Positions 44,697 through 52,677 of a stretch of 64,000 bases of DNA are shown piece after piece. The notes beneath the pieces are model-generated. The model did no database searches. It was not told where the DNA came from and saw only the letters and a program-made list of their open reading frames with translations. Origin of the DNA: Enterobacter sichuanensis (GTDB taxonomy: Bacteria; Pseudomonadota; Gammaproteobacteria; Enterobacterales; Enterobacteriaceae). Position 1 is the stretch's first letter. Each line of letters opens with the position of its first letter. Location of the stretch: contig NZ_POVL01000001.1 in assembly GCF_002939185.1 (NCBI RefSeq), positions 62,001-126,000 on the forward strand. The letters run 5' to 3'. The translations under genes and the position numbers were made by a program.

Positions 44697-45730
44697 CTCC
44701 GCCCCTTCTCCAGGCTTTCATAAGTTCTGCGAATTTTAACGTCATAATCACCGAAATCGCTTCCGTTATAGTTGAATGCCATATTATAAAAGTCCTTATT
44801 TACCATTGCCGACAGTAGTGAGCTGTTCTTATTGCACAAATGTAAAAAAGAAATTAATTGCTTACCGGCATTAGACTTCATATCTTTTAAAAATGTGCCG
44901 AGATCTTTATAACCGCACGATTCGTAATTAAACCCCATAATCTGGAACATCCCCCATGAACACGATTTTATCGCAGCTTCGGCATCAAGTGCATAAGCCT
45001 TCGCCAGGGTATTCCATGCAGAAAGCTGGTCGATATTGTTTTTTTACCATTCCGGACCCGCTTTCTTTACATATTTATAAGACAAAAAAGGGTGGGTTTG
45101 ATCGTATTTCCTTTTGGTGTATTTACGGAAAATATGCGCTTCATACGCAATAATCGGTAGATTTAAAGCATTAAACCCAGATCGTCCGCCCGACTTCACA
45201 ATAGAAAAAGCTTTGATGATATTCAGTTCTACCCGACGATTAAGATTTTCCCAGGCTTCAGTAAAGTCCTGCTCCGTCAGCGATACAGCCCCATCAATTC
45301 CAGGTGCCATCAGCTTGCTTCGCTCAAGGGTTTCATCTGCTACGTTGTAGCGCTCTTTTCTCAGATAATTGTTAACCAGCTGACGGACGCTATTTTCATT
45401 GGCAGAAGGTTGCCTAAAAAATGAAGACGTGAAAGACGATTGTTGATACACAAGGGGATATTTCATCGCAGCAGCAACTCATCCACGGAAAGTCTTCCCT
45501 TCTGGCTCAATAACCCCATCGGGATGCTGGAAACGCAAATGAATGGACTGAAACTGGCTGATGGTTCTGATAATAATCCCATCTTCTGGGATGTCATACT
45601 GGATGATAGGCTTAATGAGATTAAACAGGTATTGCACGATAATCACGTCGCGCTGAAAGTTTCCTGCTTTACCTGGCGTTCCTACGGCACTTTTCAGTAA
45701 AGGTGACAAACGTCTGAGAGAATTATCCAT
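44693..45730 (-). pseudogene. Broken N-acetylmuramidase (DUF3380) with peptidoglycan-binding domain
   Basis: One reading frame carries three open pieces split by TGA at 45481-45479 and TAA at 45046-45044, all in the same frame (346 codons). Piece 1, from about 45730, looks like a peptidoglycan-binding domain (RLSPLLKSAVG, DVIIVQYLFN, HPDGVIEPEGKTF). Piece 2 holds the start of the DUF3380 muramidase domain: NLPIIAYEAHIFRKYTKRKY. Piece 3 continues DQLSAWNTLAKAYALDAEAA then SWGMFQIMGFNYESCGY. The catalytic Glu expected in VExSG is Lys (IVKSGG). No signal peptide, as for type VI or phage-type hydrolases. Two stops plus the lost Glu mean a dead gene. Confidence 0.85.
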
Positions 45731-45879
45731 TTCTGAGTACGCATAAATGAAAAAATATACGGTTAGTGGGAAAACGCACCTCGTGATCGACAGCATAAAG
45801 CTGCTCACATCCAGCAGACATTGATACGCCACTTGCGCCGCACCAGGTAAACACTGAAAACAGGAATTATTGGGAGCAC

Positions 45880-45904
45880 AAATGGGTGGGGGCCCTGCCA
45901 GCTA
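45880..45904. repeat. Attachment site at the left end of the ffs island
   Basis: 25 bp identical to 57243-57267, which includes the last 21 bases of ffs. Beginning AAATGGGTGGGGGCCC. It bounds an 11.4 kb element carrying the integrase at its other end. Confidence 0.93.
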
Positions 45905-46064
45905 AGCTTTTTCTAATAAAACCTATGTATTTCAATGCACTGAAAAGCGGTGGGGCAATGATTTTGTATCACCAAAAGTATACACTGGCAAGCCGTTTTC
46001 TCATGCGACAGACACAAAAAACCGGGGCTGACCCGGCTTTGTATGGCTTTTGACCAAACTCCAT

Positions 46065-46787
46065 CTAAGCTACATTTTCCACTACCATGTAGGATCGCCC
46101 AACCTCTTCAATCAGTGGTTGGAGGTTCGTATTGCTGCCTTTGACTGTAAATAGGTCTTCTGGCTGTTCATCTTTTACGGCTTTTTTAACATAACCATAA
46201 TACGGACGACTAACCGCAGTCCTTAAAGATACCTCCGTACAAGAAGATAAAGCGACCACATTTTCCCCTGTGTACTTGAACACTGGCGGCTCATAGTTTT
46301 TGATCACGCTCCGGCAAGAGTTCACAAATTGTGTGAACTCTTCAATTCTACCTGCCAGAGCCAAACGACGGGCATGTTCGATCTCATCTACCGTGAGATC
46401 GGGAGCGGAAATCTGGACCACCTCGTCTTCACGCGACAATCCGTTACACAATTTCAAATGATGATACAGTGCCCTAGAAGCACATCTTAGAACCCTTGTC
46501 ATGCGTTCCGTGTTCCGTTTGGATGGCTCAGTATTTTTACCTTGAGAAATATTATAATCCCACATCTGCCGATGTACTGTTGGCGTATCGATATGATCCA
46601 GTTGTTCTAAGATTGCAAGAATTCGCTCTCCCTTGAACCTTCTTGTCTCTTCTTCCTGCCCCAATGCACCGCAGATACAATCTTCCACAATGCGTGGCAA
46701 CTCCCCCAAAGAGCCATACCCTCGTAAGAAAATGCGTACAGCTGTATTATCAACCCCTTTTGCTACAGCACCCTTAGTTCTCGCCAT
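46065..46787 (-). CDS. Island protein of unknown function
   Basis: 240 aa, no family recognised. Soluble, mostly helical: RIFLRGYGSLGELPRIVEDC, a basic central part (SKRNTERMTRVLRCASRALY) and an acidic helix (DLTVDEIEHARRLALAGRIE). No signal peptide or membrane segment. GGAG seven bases before ATG 46787 supports translation. It is the last gene at the left end of the island, reading outwards. Confidence 0.75.
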   Translation of the reverse strand: MARTKGAVAKGVDNTAVRIFLRGYGSLGELPRIVEDCICGALGQEEETRRFKGERILAILEQLDHIDTPTVHRQMWDYNISQGKNTEPSKRNTERMTRVLRCASRALYHHLKLCNGLSREDEVVQISAPDLTVDEIEHARRLALAGRIEEFTQFVNSCRSVIKNYEPPVFKYTGENVVALSSCTEVSLRTAVSRPYYGYVKKAVKDEQPEDLFTVKGSNTNLQPLIEEVGRSYMVVENVA

Positions 46788-47737
46788 ATTGTTCTCCTTT
46801 TTAAATAGACATAAGTAATCCTCCGCTATCGCTGGTAGCGATCAGGATATGTGGCCTTCCTTTGTGGATGGCATTTGGTTTTAAAGTACCGTGTTTACGG
46901 TAGCTTGATATATCTCGCTGTGCGCCAGACGACGTTAACGCTTATACGATAAGAATGACCAACATACGATTGCAGTCGCGCTGACCACCATTCTCGTACA
47001 GAGCGATCTAAATCGCTTTTCCACACACATGCTGGCACAGCCAATGATGTAAACATCAGCAAGGAATTTCAGTACCATGATGTAAACACATAGCGGGGTA
47101 TCAGCTAGGTTACCTGAGTCCACGATTGGAACAGACCACACAGAGACAGGCTATCAGCCTGTTGATGTTGCGGGATGTAACAGAGTGGTAAACGAAGGTT
47201 ATGGTATGGACAGACAAGTCTGTTCACGTCTGGACAGACCATTACCATTATATCTTCTAAAGTGGCGTAGCCGAGTTGTCACGGAGTGACGTAAGTAAAT
47301 AACTAAACAACCATCCAGATGACATCAGTCATCCTGCTGTTGGTTTTCACTCTTTTGCTTTTTTGCTTTTGTTTCGACGAGATTATGAGTGTTAGTGTGT
47401 ATAAATGTCGAAACGAGATACAAGGAGACCGAAGCCCGTATGGGTGATGTTACGTGAGTTTTCATTCCTGGAGAAGGAAGGAAAAGACAGAGTAACGAAG
47501 TCTCTTATATTATTGTGGCGTTTTATTCCTATCACCCAGTATGGACGAAAAGGAATGAAGGAATACTATATTGTGGCGTTTTATGGCACATCTTCGCTAT
47601 CTGATGTGAGCGAACGCCCCTCAAGCCACCCCCGAACTTCAACCCGCCATTATCCACTTTCTGAAATCATTGTCAAGCAAAATGCATGCCACTAGTATAT
47701 CTTTTTACGTTTATATGATAAAATACTTATGTGATGA
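46788..47737. other. 950 bp region without a supported gene
   Basis: AT-rich. Contains a hairpin ATCGCT/AGCGAT (46828-46842), clustered dyads at 47207-47240 and a 16 bp direct repeat TATTGTGGCGTTTTAT at 47511-47526 and 47569-47584. A 96-codon frame at 47405-47695 has no ribosome site and repetitive content, so it was not called. Confidence 0.6.
47207..47240. promoter_or_regulatory. Clustered dyads, candidate operator
   Basis: ACAGACAAGTCTGT (47210-47223) and GTCTGGACAGAC (47228-47239) are adjacent dyads built of GTCTG/CAGAC halves; TGGACAGAC occurs twice (47207, 47231). This looks like a multi-site regulator or replication-type iteron region; no protein can be assigned. Confidence 0.45.
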
Positions 47738-48100
47738 ATGACTTACAGAGAGGTTATTTTGTGCTTTGCCTTTAGACCACCAGCATTTTTTCTGCCATCG
47801 GTAGAAGAACGTAAGGAGCTGGTCAGAACCCTGAATGATTTCGGGCTAACGCTGACAACTTCAAGAATCCATCTTCTTCACCACATGAAGCAAACCCAGA
47901 TCCCGCTTACGGCTTCAGACTTGTCAAAACAAATTGAACTCCCGCTATCAACAACACACAGGACTCTTTCGACGTTCGCTGACTGCGGACTAGTCGATTT
48001 CATTGTTGATCGCGCAAGCGTCTGTCGTTGGTATTTTCTTTTCGCAGACCGCCCTAACTTCTGCCCAACTTGCAATCAGACTTACAACGCCGCTCGCTGA
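47738..48100 (+). CDS. Truncated Fur-like winged-helix protein
   Basis: 120 aa. Residues about 25-90 follow the Fur/Zur DNA-binding domain: GLTLTTSRIHLLHHMKQ, PLTASDLSKQIELPLSTTHR, TLSTFADCGLVDFI. Then FCPTC, like the first CxxC of Fur zinc sites, and the protein stops soon after, without the C-terminal dimer domain (Fur is about 150 aa). Could be a monomeric or heterodimerising regulator, or a remnant. ATG 47738 is assumed; a TTG at 47758 has a better ribosome site (GAGAGG). Confidence 0.62.
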   Translation: MTYREVILCFAFRPPAFFLPSVEERKELVRTLNDFGLTLTTSRIHLLHHMKQTQIPLTASDLSKQIELPLSTTHRTLSTFADCGLVDFIVDRASVCRWYFLFADRPNFCPTCNQTYNAAR

Positions 48101-48196
48101 TACAACCAAATGACCGCATAAAGCGGCTGAGACTGACGCATACAAACAGCGCCAGCGAGCAACCACGCCCCTTTACTACCGATACGGAGTTCCAAC

Positions 48197-48688
48197 ATGA
48201 CTACAAAAAAGAAATCACAGGCCCAGATTTCGCCGGAATTGAAAACTTATCTCGACAACATCGCAGCGAAGTACAAACCAGATCCGGGGGCTCTAAAGCG
48301 TCAAATTGATAATGCGGAAGCTCGCTACAGCCGAACACAACAGTTTTCTGACATTCCAGCGCGGCTGGTGGTGAAACTCCAGAGCCTGATCCTAGACGGC
48401 TGGCGGTTTTGCCCTTCAGCTAATTCTTCAGTGCTTTCCAATGCTGCGATGATTTCTGTTAAGTTGCAGAAACCGGAGGCCTTGATCGAAGAGGAGTTGA
48501 AGACGCTACGCTCCAGAGTCTCCAACGCTTACCACGATCAACTTTTTAAAGCGATGGAGCGTGAGATTGACGAACTGATACATGAAGCAGCACAGGACGC
48601 ACAACAGAAAGCAGTTCAGCAAGCAGCTGCCGAAGAAGCTGCAATGCGTGACCAGTTGAGGGCTGCCCTCGGTATGGTGAAAGCATGA
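48197..48688 (+). CDS. Island hypothetical protein, helical
   Basis: 163 aa, unrecognised. Begins TTKKKSQAQISPELKTYLDN, a predominantly helical protein with a long Ala/Gln-rich C-terminal helix (about 120-160), probably coiled coil. No membrane segment. GGAG nine bases before ATG 48197. Its TGA overlaps the next ATG (ATGA), so it is co-translated with the 49-residue gene that follows. Confidence 0.72.
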   Translation: MTTKKKSQAQISPELKTYLDNIAAKYKPDPGALKRQIDNAEARYSRTQQFSDIPARLVVKLQSLILDGWRFCPSANSSVLSNAAMISVKLQKPEALIEEELKTLRSRVSNAYHDQLFKAMEREIDELIHEAAQDAQQKAVQQAAAEEAAMRDQLRAALGMVKA

Positions 48689-48834
48689 CAGCGCAATCCA
48701 GCCAGACCAAGGGGCAAGAGAGCCCCGTTACCGTCATCGACGAAGGCGCATTGAAACGAGCCATTCAGAAAGCAAAGGATATTGCAGACGCTAACCCGGA
48801 AAAATACCGTCGGATACATCCAACTTTACAATAA
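48685..48834 (+). CDS. Small hypothetical protein coupled to the preceding gene
   Basis: 49 aa: TAQSSQTKGQESPVTVIDEG then ALKRAIQKAKDIADANPEKY and the tail RRIHPTLQ. Supported by the four-base start/stop overlap with the gene before it. A disordered start then a basic amphipathic helix; no family known to me. Confidence 0.6.
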   Translation: MTAQSSQTKGQESPVTVIDEGALKRAIQKAKDIADANPEKYRRIHPTLQ

Positions 48835-49205
48835 CGAAACAAAAGCTATGATCGCGAAATCCTTCATGTAACGCCCCATGCGCCCTCGAAAATCAAAAGC
48901 AGCACCTACCATTACCTACACCATAAAACGCGCTCACGATGGCGCATGTTGCGTTTAACAAGGGTTTATCTCTTATACTTTTGGTTAACTTTTAAATATA
49001 GCTGTTTATTCTCAACTTCGCCAGAGAATTTCCAATCAGAAAATGCTCTTTGTCTGTGAAACAGTCGGGGACTTTCCCGGAACATTTAAACGAAAAAGCT
49101 GGTAAATATCGCTTTCATGAGCGCAAAAGCGATAAAAAACCTGTAACTGGTATCTGGAAGTGATTAAATTGTTCTGAATACAACTTGCTCATAGAGGGTC
49201 AATTG
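48835..49205. other. 371 bp with only a doubtful gene fragment
   Basis: One frame is open from 49002 to the TGA at 49163 (53 codons) and reads protein-like: SVKQSGTFPEHLNEKAGKYR then FHERKSDKKPVTGIWK. It has no ATG and no ribosome site; GTG 49056 could start a 35-residue protein. It may be the 3' end of a decayed gene. A hairpin ATCGCTTT/AAAGCGAT also lies within (about 49107-49132). Confidence 0.4.
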
Positions 49206-49463
49206 ATGACACACAAAATTTGTCCAGTAACAAACCGCCCAATCAAATTGAATCGCGGTGGGATTAAACATATGCCTCGGTACTGCGTTGTTGATGGTAA
49301 CCGATATGAGAGCTTTCACCAGTTCGGAACAAGCATATTGAAAAAATCAGTGAGTGAGATTATTGAACTGCGGAACGAGCACTTCATTGAAAAACATAAA
49401 TCCACAGTCTGCGGCTACACCGTCGAAATGTTTTACAAATGCGACGAACCGAAAAAGCCTTAG
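49206..49463 (+). CDS. Island hypothetical protein, 85 aa
   Basis: MTHKICPVTNRPIKLNRGGI opens it; four Cys (KICPVTN, RYCVVDG, TVCGYTV, YKCDEP) spaced for a possible zinc site. No known family. AGAGGG (49194-49199) is seven bases before ATG 49206. Upstream of the recombinase on the same strand. Confidence 0.62.
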   Translation: MTHKICPVTNRPIKLNRGGIKHMPRYCVVDGNRYESFHQFGTSILKKSVSEIIELRNEHFIEKHKSTVCGYTVEMFYKCDEPKKP

Positions 49464-49620
49464 GGCGATCATCCTCTCATGTATTGAGTTAGGATTGTGG
49501 TATTCACAAAGGGTATACCTGAAATGAAAAGAGCTTTCGTGAACAAATTCATTCACAATGAGTAGTAAAAATTGACTCTATGTAAATAATTCACGTAAAG
49601 TTACACAGTGAAAACCCAAT

Positions 49621-50259
49621 GTGAAAAAAACAATGACTACACACCAAATCACGACCCACGCTTACCTCAGGGCATCCACTGACGATCAAGACGCTACACG
49701 CGCACTTGAAACCATAAAGGACTTTGTTGAGGAGCATCGGCTAACAAGTGTTGAGTATTATGTCGAAAACTTTTCTGGTGCCAAGCTGGAGCGCCCGGAA
49801 CTTTCCCGTCTGCTTGCCGCAGCCGAAAAGGGTGACTTTTTGCTGGTGGAGTCCATCGATCGCTTAACCCGACTCCCCGCTGTACAATATGAAGCCCTCA
49901 AGGCTCGCATTGAAAAGCAGGGCTTACGCGTCGTCGTTGTGGATCTGCCTACATCGCACGATGCATTAAAATCCGCAGCAGGTGACCGCATCATTGAGCT
50001 TATCAACGGCCTCATGATGGATATTGCAGCCCATTACGCACACGAGGACTACACCAAACGCCGCCAACGTCAGGCACAGGGCATTGCTAAAGCAAAGGCT
50101 GAAAATAAGTACAAAGGCAGACCAGCGGATACAGACCTGCGACGCAAGATTGAGTTGTATCTCACCAAAGGCGGGAATACATATGCAGAGATTGCGAAAC
50201 TGTGTGATTGCTCCGTTGGGATGGTCGCCAAGGTAAAGAAAATCCTCGAAACCGCCTGA
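49621..50259 (+). CDS. Serine recombinase (resolvase/invertase family)
   Basis: 212 aa. N-terminal catalytic domain with the nucleophile Ser in AYLRASTDDQDATRALE, the conserved Arg region LERPELSRLL and DRLTR; long E helix, then a C-terminal helix-turn-helix (KIELYLTKGGNTYAEIAKLC, SVGMVAKVKKIL). Small resolvases or invertases cut two sites through a Ser-DNA bond. GTG 49621 or ATG 49633 may be the start; neither has a clear ribosome site. The 157 bp ahead holds three ATTCAC words (near 49502, 49550 and 49586) that might be recombination subsites (inference). The island also has a tyrosine integrase. Confidence 0.88.
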   Translation: MKKTMTTHQITTHAYLRASTDDQDATRALETIKDFVEEHRLTSVEYYVENFSGAKLERPELSRLLAAAEKGDFLLVESIDRLTRLPAVQYEALKARIEKQGLRVVVVDLPTSHDALKSAAGDRIIELINGLMMDIAAHYAHEDYTKRRQRQAQGIAKAKAENKYKGRPADTDLRRKIELYLTKGGNTYAEIAKLCDCSVGMVAKVKKILETA

Positions 50260-50430
50260 TAATCACTGCATCCACAGCCCGACCTGATATTTCTATATTT
50301 CCAGGGCTGGCTTTATGCTTCAGAAAATCCGGGTTTGGCCGTGCTGCACATACGCCATTGATATTTCCGCCTGTACGTATTTGGGGAAAGGGGACTTCTG
50401 GACCCTTCACGGCGGAGGGATGGTTTCATT

Positions 50431-50480
50431 AAAAAAACGTTAGACCCCTGTAGCTCTTCGCTAAGCCCAGGGGCTTCAAT
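50431..50480 (-). terminator. Terminator of the DUF4145 gene
   Basis: Minus strand: outer stem CCCCTG/CAGGGG (50473-50445) enclosing an inner TAGC/GCTA-type stem, then a seven-U run (50437-50431). It lies 17 bp past the stop. Confidence 0.75.
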
Positions 50481-50490
50481 GACGGTTTTT

Positions 50491-51174
50491 TCATCTGCGT
50501 TTTTTTTGTTTCATTGGGATTATTTCTTTGAGTTCCTCAATGCGCTTATCACGCATAACCGACTTTTCTATAAAACGCTCGATTGCTTGTAGTAAAGGAG
50601 TAAATTCGTGGCTATTTGGCGACCATCCGCGATGGGCCGCAGCATTGCCTGCCTCGGTGACTATACTGAGCTGCTCGCGTTCTGTTTCGCCAACAAAACC
50701 TTCCTTCAAGACAGCATCAACCTTTTGGTACATTTTTAACTCTGGATCGATACCGATAATTTCAATTGCTCGATCAAAGGCTGTTCTGAGGCCAATAGTA
50801 GCGAGAATATATGATTCGTTACCTACAGCATTATAAACCTCATATAAAATATGATATAGGATATAATCTTTGCGAAAGAGCGAATCAAACCACCTTGGTC
50901 TAAGATCTCGTGCAGGGAAGGTTTTAATGTTGTGGATCAGGTACATCTGTCCATTTTTGTCAAAATCCCATTCCTCGCTATGGGATGAATCAGTGAAGTA
51001 AAAGACGGTACTGCAACCACAGCATTCTAAAAGCTTATGGAATGTTCCACCATACATGTAGTTATCAGGATCGCTGTCATCACTCCACTCAGTAGAAGTC
51101 TCTCCATGGACAAATGCGTTACAGTCCCCTTGGCATTTTGGGCAAGGAGCTTTAAATAGCAATTTTTCAGGCAT
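50491..51174 (-). CDS. DUF4145-domain protein with zinc ribbon
   Basis: 227 aa. N-terminal zinc ribbon: APCPKCQGDCNAF and LECCGCSTVFYF. C-terminal DUF4145 domain (about 115-215): ATIGLRTAFDRAIEIIGID, FVGETEREQLSIVTEAGNAA and AHRGWSPNSHEF. DUF4145 proteins are common beside restriction and other defence genes, function unproven. Start at ATG 51174 (GGGA six bases upstream) puts the zinc ribbon at the N-terminus; a longer frame to 51237 lacks a ribosome site. Own terminator, so monocistronic. Confidence 0.82.
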   Translation of the reverse strand: MPEKLLFKAPCPKCQGDCNAFVHGETSTEWSDDSDPDNYMYGGTFHKLLECCGCSTVFYFTDSSHSEEWDFDKNGQMYLIHNIKTFPARDLRPRWFDSLFRKDYILYHILYEVYNAVGNESYILATIGLRTAFDRAIEIIGIDPELKMYQKVDAVLKEGFVGETEREQLSIVTEAGNAAAHRGWSPNSHEFTPLLQAIERFIEKSVMRDKRIEELKEIIPMKQKKRR

Positions 51175-51345
51175 TTTCGTTCCCGTATTGATATCTCTTG
51201 TCAAAATGAAAGTACAATTTTTAGCAGGGTAGGCCAAGATACAACTTCAAAATTGTTTATCTTTATGTGCTCAGGCCGTGCTGATAACTCGACTGGGATA
51301 TTTGAGCTACTGGTAGTGTATTTGGTAGGGGTACTTCTGAATCTA

Positions 51346-51386
51346 CCCGGCGGGGAGTTGGGTAAGTCGCCGGGAATTTACCCGGC
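51346..51386. repeat. Mutually exclusive hairpins before the OB-fold gene's stop
   Basis: CCCGGCG (51346-51352) can pair with CGCCGGG (51368-51374), whose GCCGGG can also pair with CCCGGC (51381-51386). The two stems share 51369-51374, so only one can form. No U run. It lies 16 bp past the stop of the minus-strand gene at 51402. Confidence 0.5.
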
Positions 51387-51401
51387 AAACTGTATGAAAG
51401 A

Positions 51402-52184
51402 TCAGTTAAAGGTGCAGTTGCCGCCAGACGGTGCACCGATGAAAAGCTGCATCTTTTCGCAAGTCACGGTTATCTTCTGCCCTTTCTTCAGCTTCGACGC
51501 CTGCGCCATCTCTGAATCAGCCATACTCAGGCTGACAGGCATGAAGCGATTACCACTTTCAAGTTTAAGAACGACATCATTCGCGAAATTTTTTGTTATG
51601 TCCTGAACAGTTCCGGTCATTTCCACCTTACGACCACCAATCTTGTCATCCGCTGCAACTTCATTAGCGCTGTACAGTTCTGCCAGAGCTTTTGCTGTTG
51701 TACGGTAAATGCCCTCATCAGAAGTTGTCGTCTTCGGGTTTACGACACCAGCTTGCGTGGCTAAAGGCATTAGCCCCGTAAGGGTCATCTTTCTAAAATC
51801 CTTATGTATCAATGCATAAGCACCAACACCACCGCAACTATCTATTCCAATTTTGTCTTTCGTTGCCAGAATCATTTTCTGTTTCTTAGCATTTTTTAGC
51901 TTATCCCCCATCTCAGCACCAAAGACGATTGAATTGTAAACAGCGTAGTAGCTTTCCGTGTCGGTAGTCATTCCTTTGGTGGCGCTGGTGCTGATGGATT
52001 TGATGACTCTATCAATGGAGTTCTTTCCATCATCTGAAAGTACCTGGTCGCAACTGGCTGTAACAAGCGTTTTGACATAGGCAGACAGGTATTCAGGATA
52101 TGGCTGGATTTCGCCTGAGGCAGCATCACCAGCTACGGACGAGAAAGCGCAGAACGCCAGAGAAAACCCAATAATTTTTTTCAT
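51402..52184 (-). CDS. Exported protein with OB-fold (tRNA_anti-like) domain
   Basis: 260 aa. Signal peptide KKIIGFSLAFCAFSSVAG. Residues about 20-155 are helical, with Cys in TASCDQVL and DSCGGVGAY that may pair. The C-terminal part (about 165-255) has GGRKVEMTGTVQDITKNFAN, VVLKLESG and KGQKITVTCEKM, the pattern of periplasmic OB-fold domains of the tRNA_anti-like family. Probably periplasmic; ligand unknown. Divergent from the small exported protein at 52344, with repeats between. Confidence 0.78.
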   Translation of the reverse strand: MKKIIGFSLAFCAFSSVAGDAASGEIQPYPEYLSAYVKTLVTASCDQVLSDDGKNSIDRVIKSISTSATKGMTTDTESYYAVYNSIVFGAEMGDKLKNAKKQKMILATKDKIGIDSCGGVGAYALIHKDFRKMTLTGLMPLATQAGVVNPKTTTSDEGIYRTTAKALAELYSANEVAADDKIGGRKVEMTGTVQDITKNFANDVVLKLESGNRFMPVSLSMADSEMAQASKLKKGQKITVTCEKMQLFIGAPSGGNCTFN

Positions 52185-52204
52185 GCTTCTTCCTGTATGC
52201 AGAC

Positions 52205-52260
52205 TTGATCGTTATCATTAATAATAGATTTTATCGATCGAAATTATATTATTGATCGTT
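52205..52260. promoter_or_regulatory. Repeats in the divergent promoter of two exported proteins
   Basis: TTGATCGTT occurs at 52205-52213 and 52252-52260 with the palindrome TCGATCGA (52234-52241) between, in an AT-rich gap between the two divergent genes. A shared regulator site is likely; its identity is unknown. Confidence 0.5.
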
Positions 52261-52343
52261 TTTATAGATCAATGATGGAGATGCATCCTACATACACCGC
52301 TTGCAGGAAGGCGGCAGAAATCAACTGCAATGGAGGTTTAGAG

Positions 52344-52553
52344 ATGGTAAGAAGAGTGTTGTTGATGGGATTTATTCTTGCTGCGTTAAGTGCCAATGCC
52401 GGGCGTATAACTATGAGCAACCCGGAGCAGTCAACCACGGCGAACGGGCAAACCTTGTGTGTCTATTCCAACAGTATTTACACCTTTACCTACGTCACGA
52501 AGTCGAAACATTGCCCATATAGCAAAAGTTTCAACACGGTCGAAAGTGAGTAA
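52344..52553 (+). CDS. Small exported protein, 69 aa
   Basis: Signal peptide MVRRVLLMGFILAALSANAG, mature part about 50 residues with two Cys (TLCVYSN, KHCPYSK) that could form a disulfide, and Thr/Ser/Tyr-rich strands. No family known to me. GGAGG at 52332-52336 is seven bases before ATG 52344; the longer open frame from 52272 would bury both the ribosome site and the signal peptide. Divergent from the exported OB-fold gene. Confidence 0.7.
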   Translation: MVRRVLLMGFILAALSANAGRITMSNPEQSTTANGQTLCVYSNSIYTFTYVTKSKHCPYSKSFNTVESE

Positions 52554-52677
52554 ATTATGGATAAGAATTGTGTCGAACATCGAAAATGAAGGTTATTGCT
52601 CAGAAGGATGACTGCGGTGAGCCCACTGGCGATCAATAATAAGCCGCTAAAGACGGTCTCTAACGGCTTATAGCTTT

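Noticed and set aside
45440..45700. 86-codon plus-strand frame
   Set aside because: Lies across the muramidase pseudogene, whose minus-strand reading shows clear family motifs.
46935..47141. 68-codon Cys-rich frame on the minus strand
   Set aside because: No ribosome site and no neighbour support; composition looks random.
47405..47695. 96-codon frame in the island
   Set aside because: No ribosome site before its ATG, it spans a direct repeat, and no domain pattern is seen.
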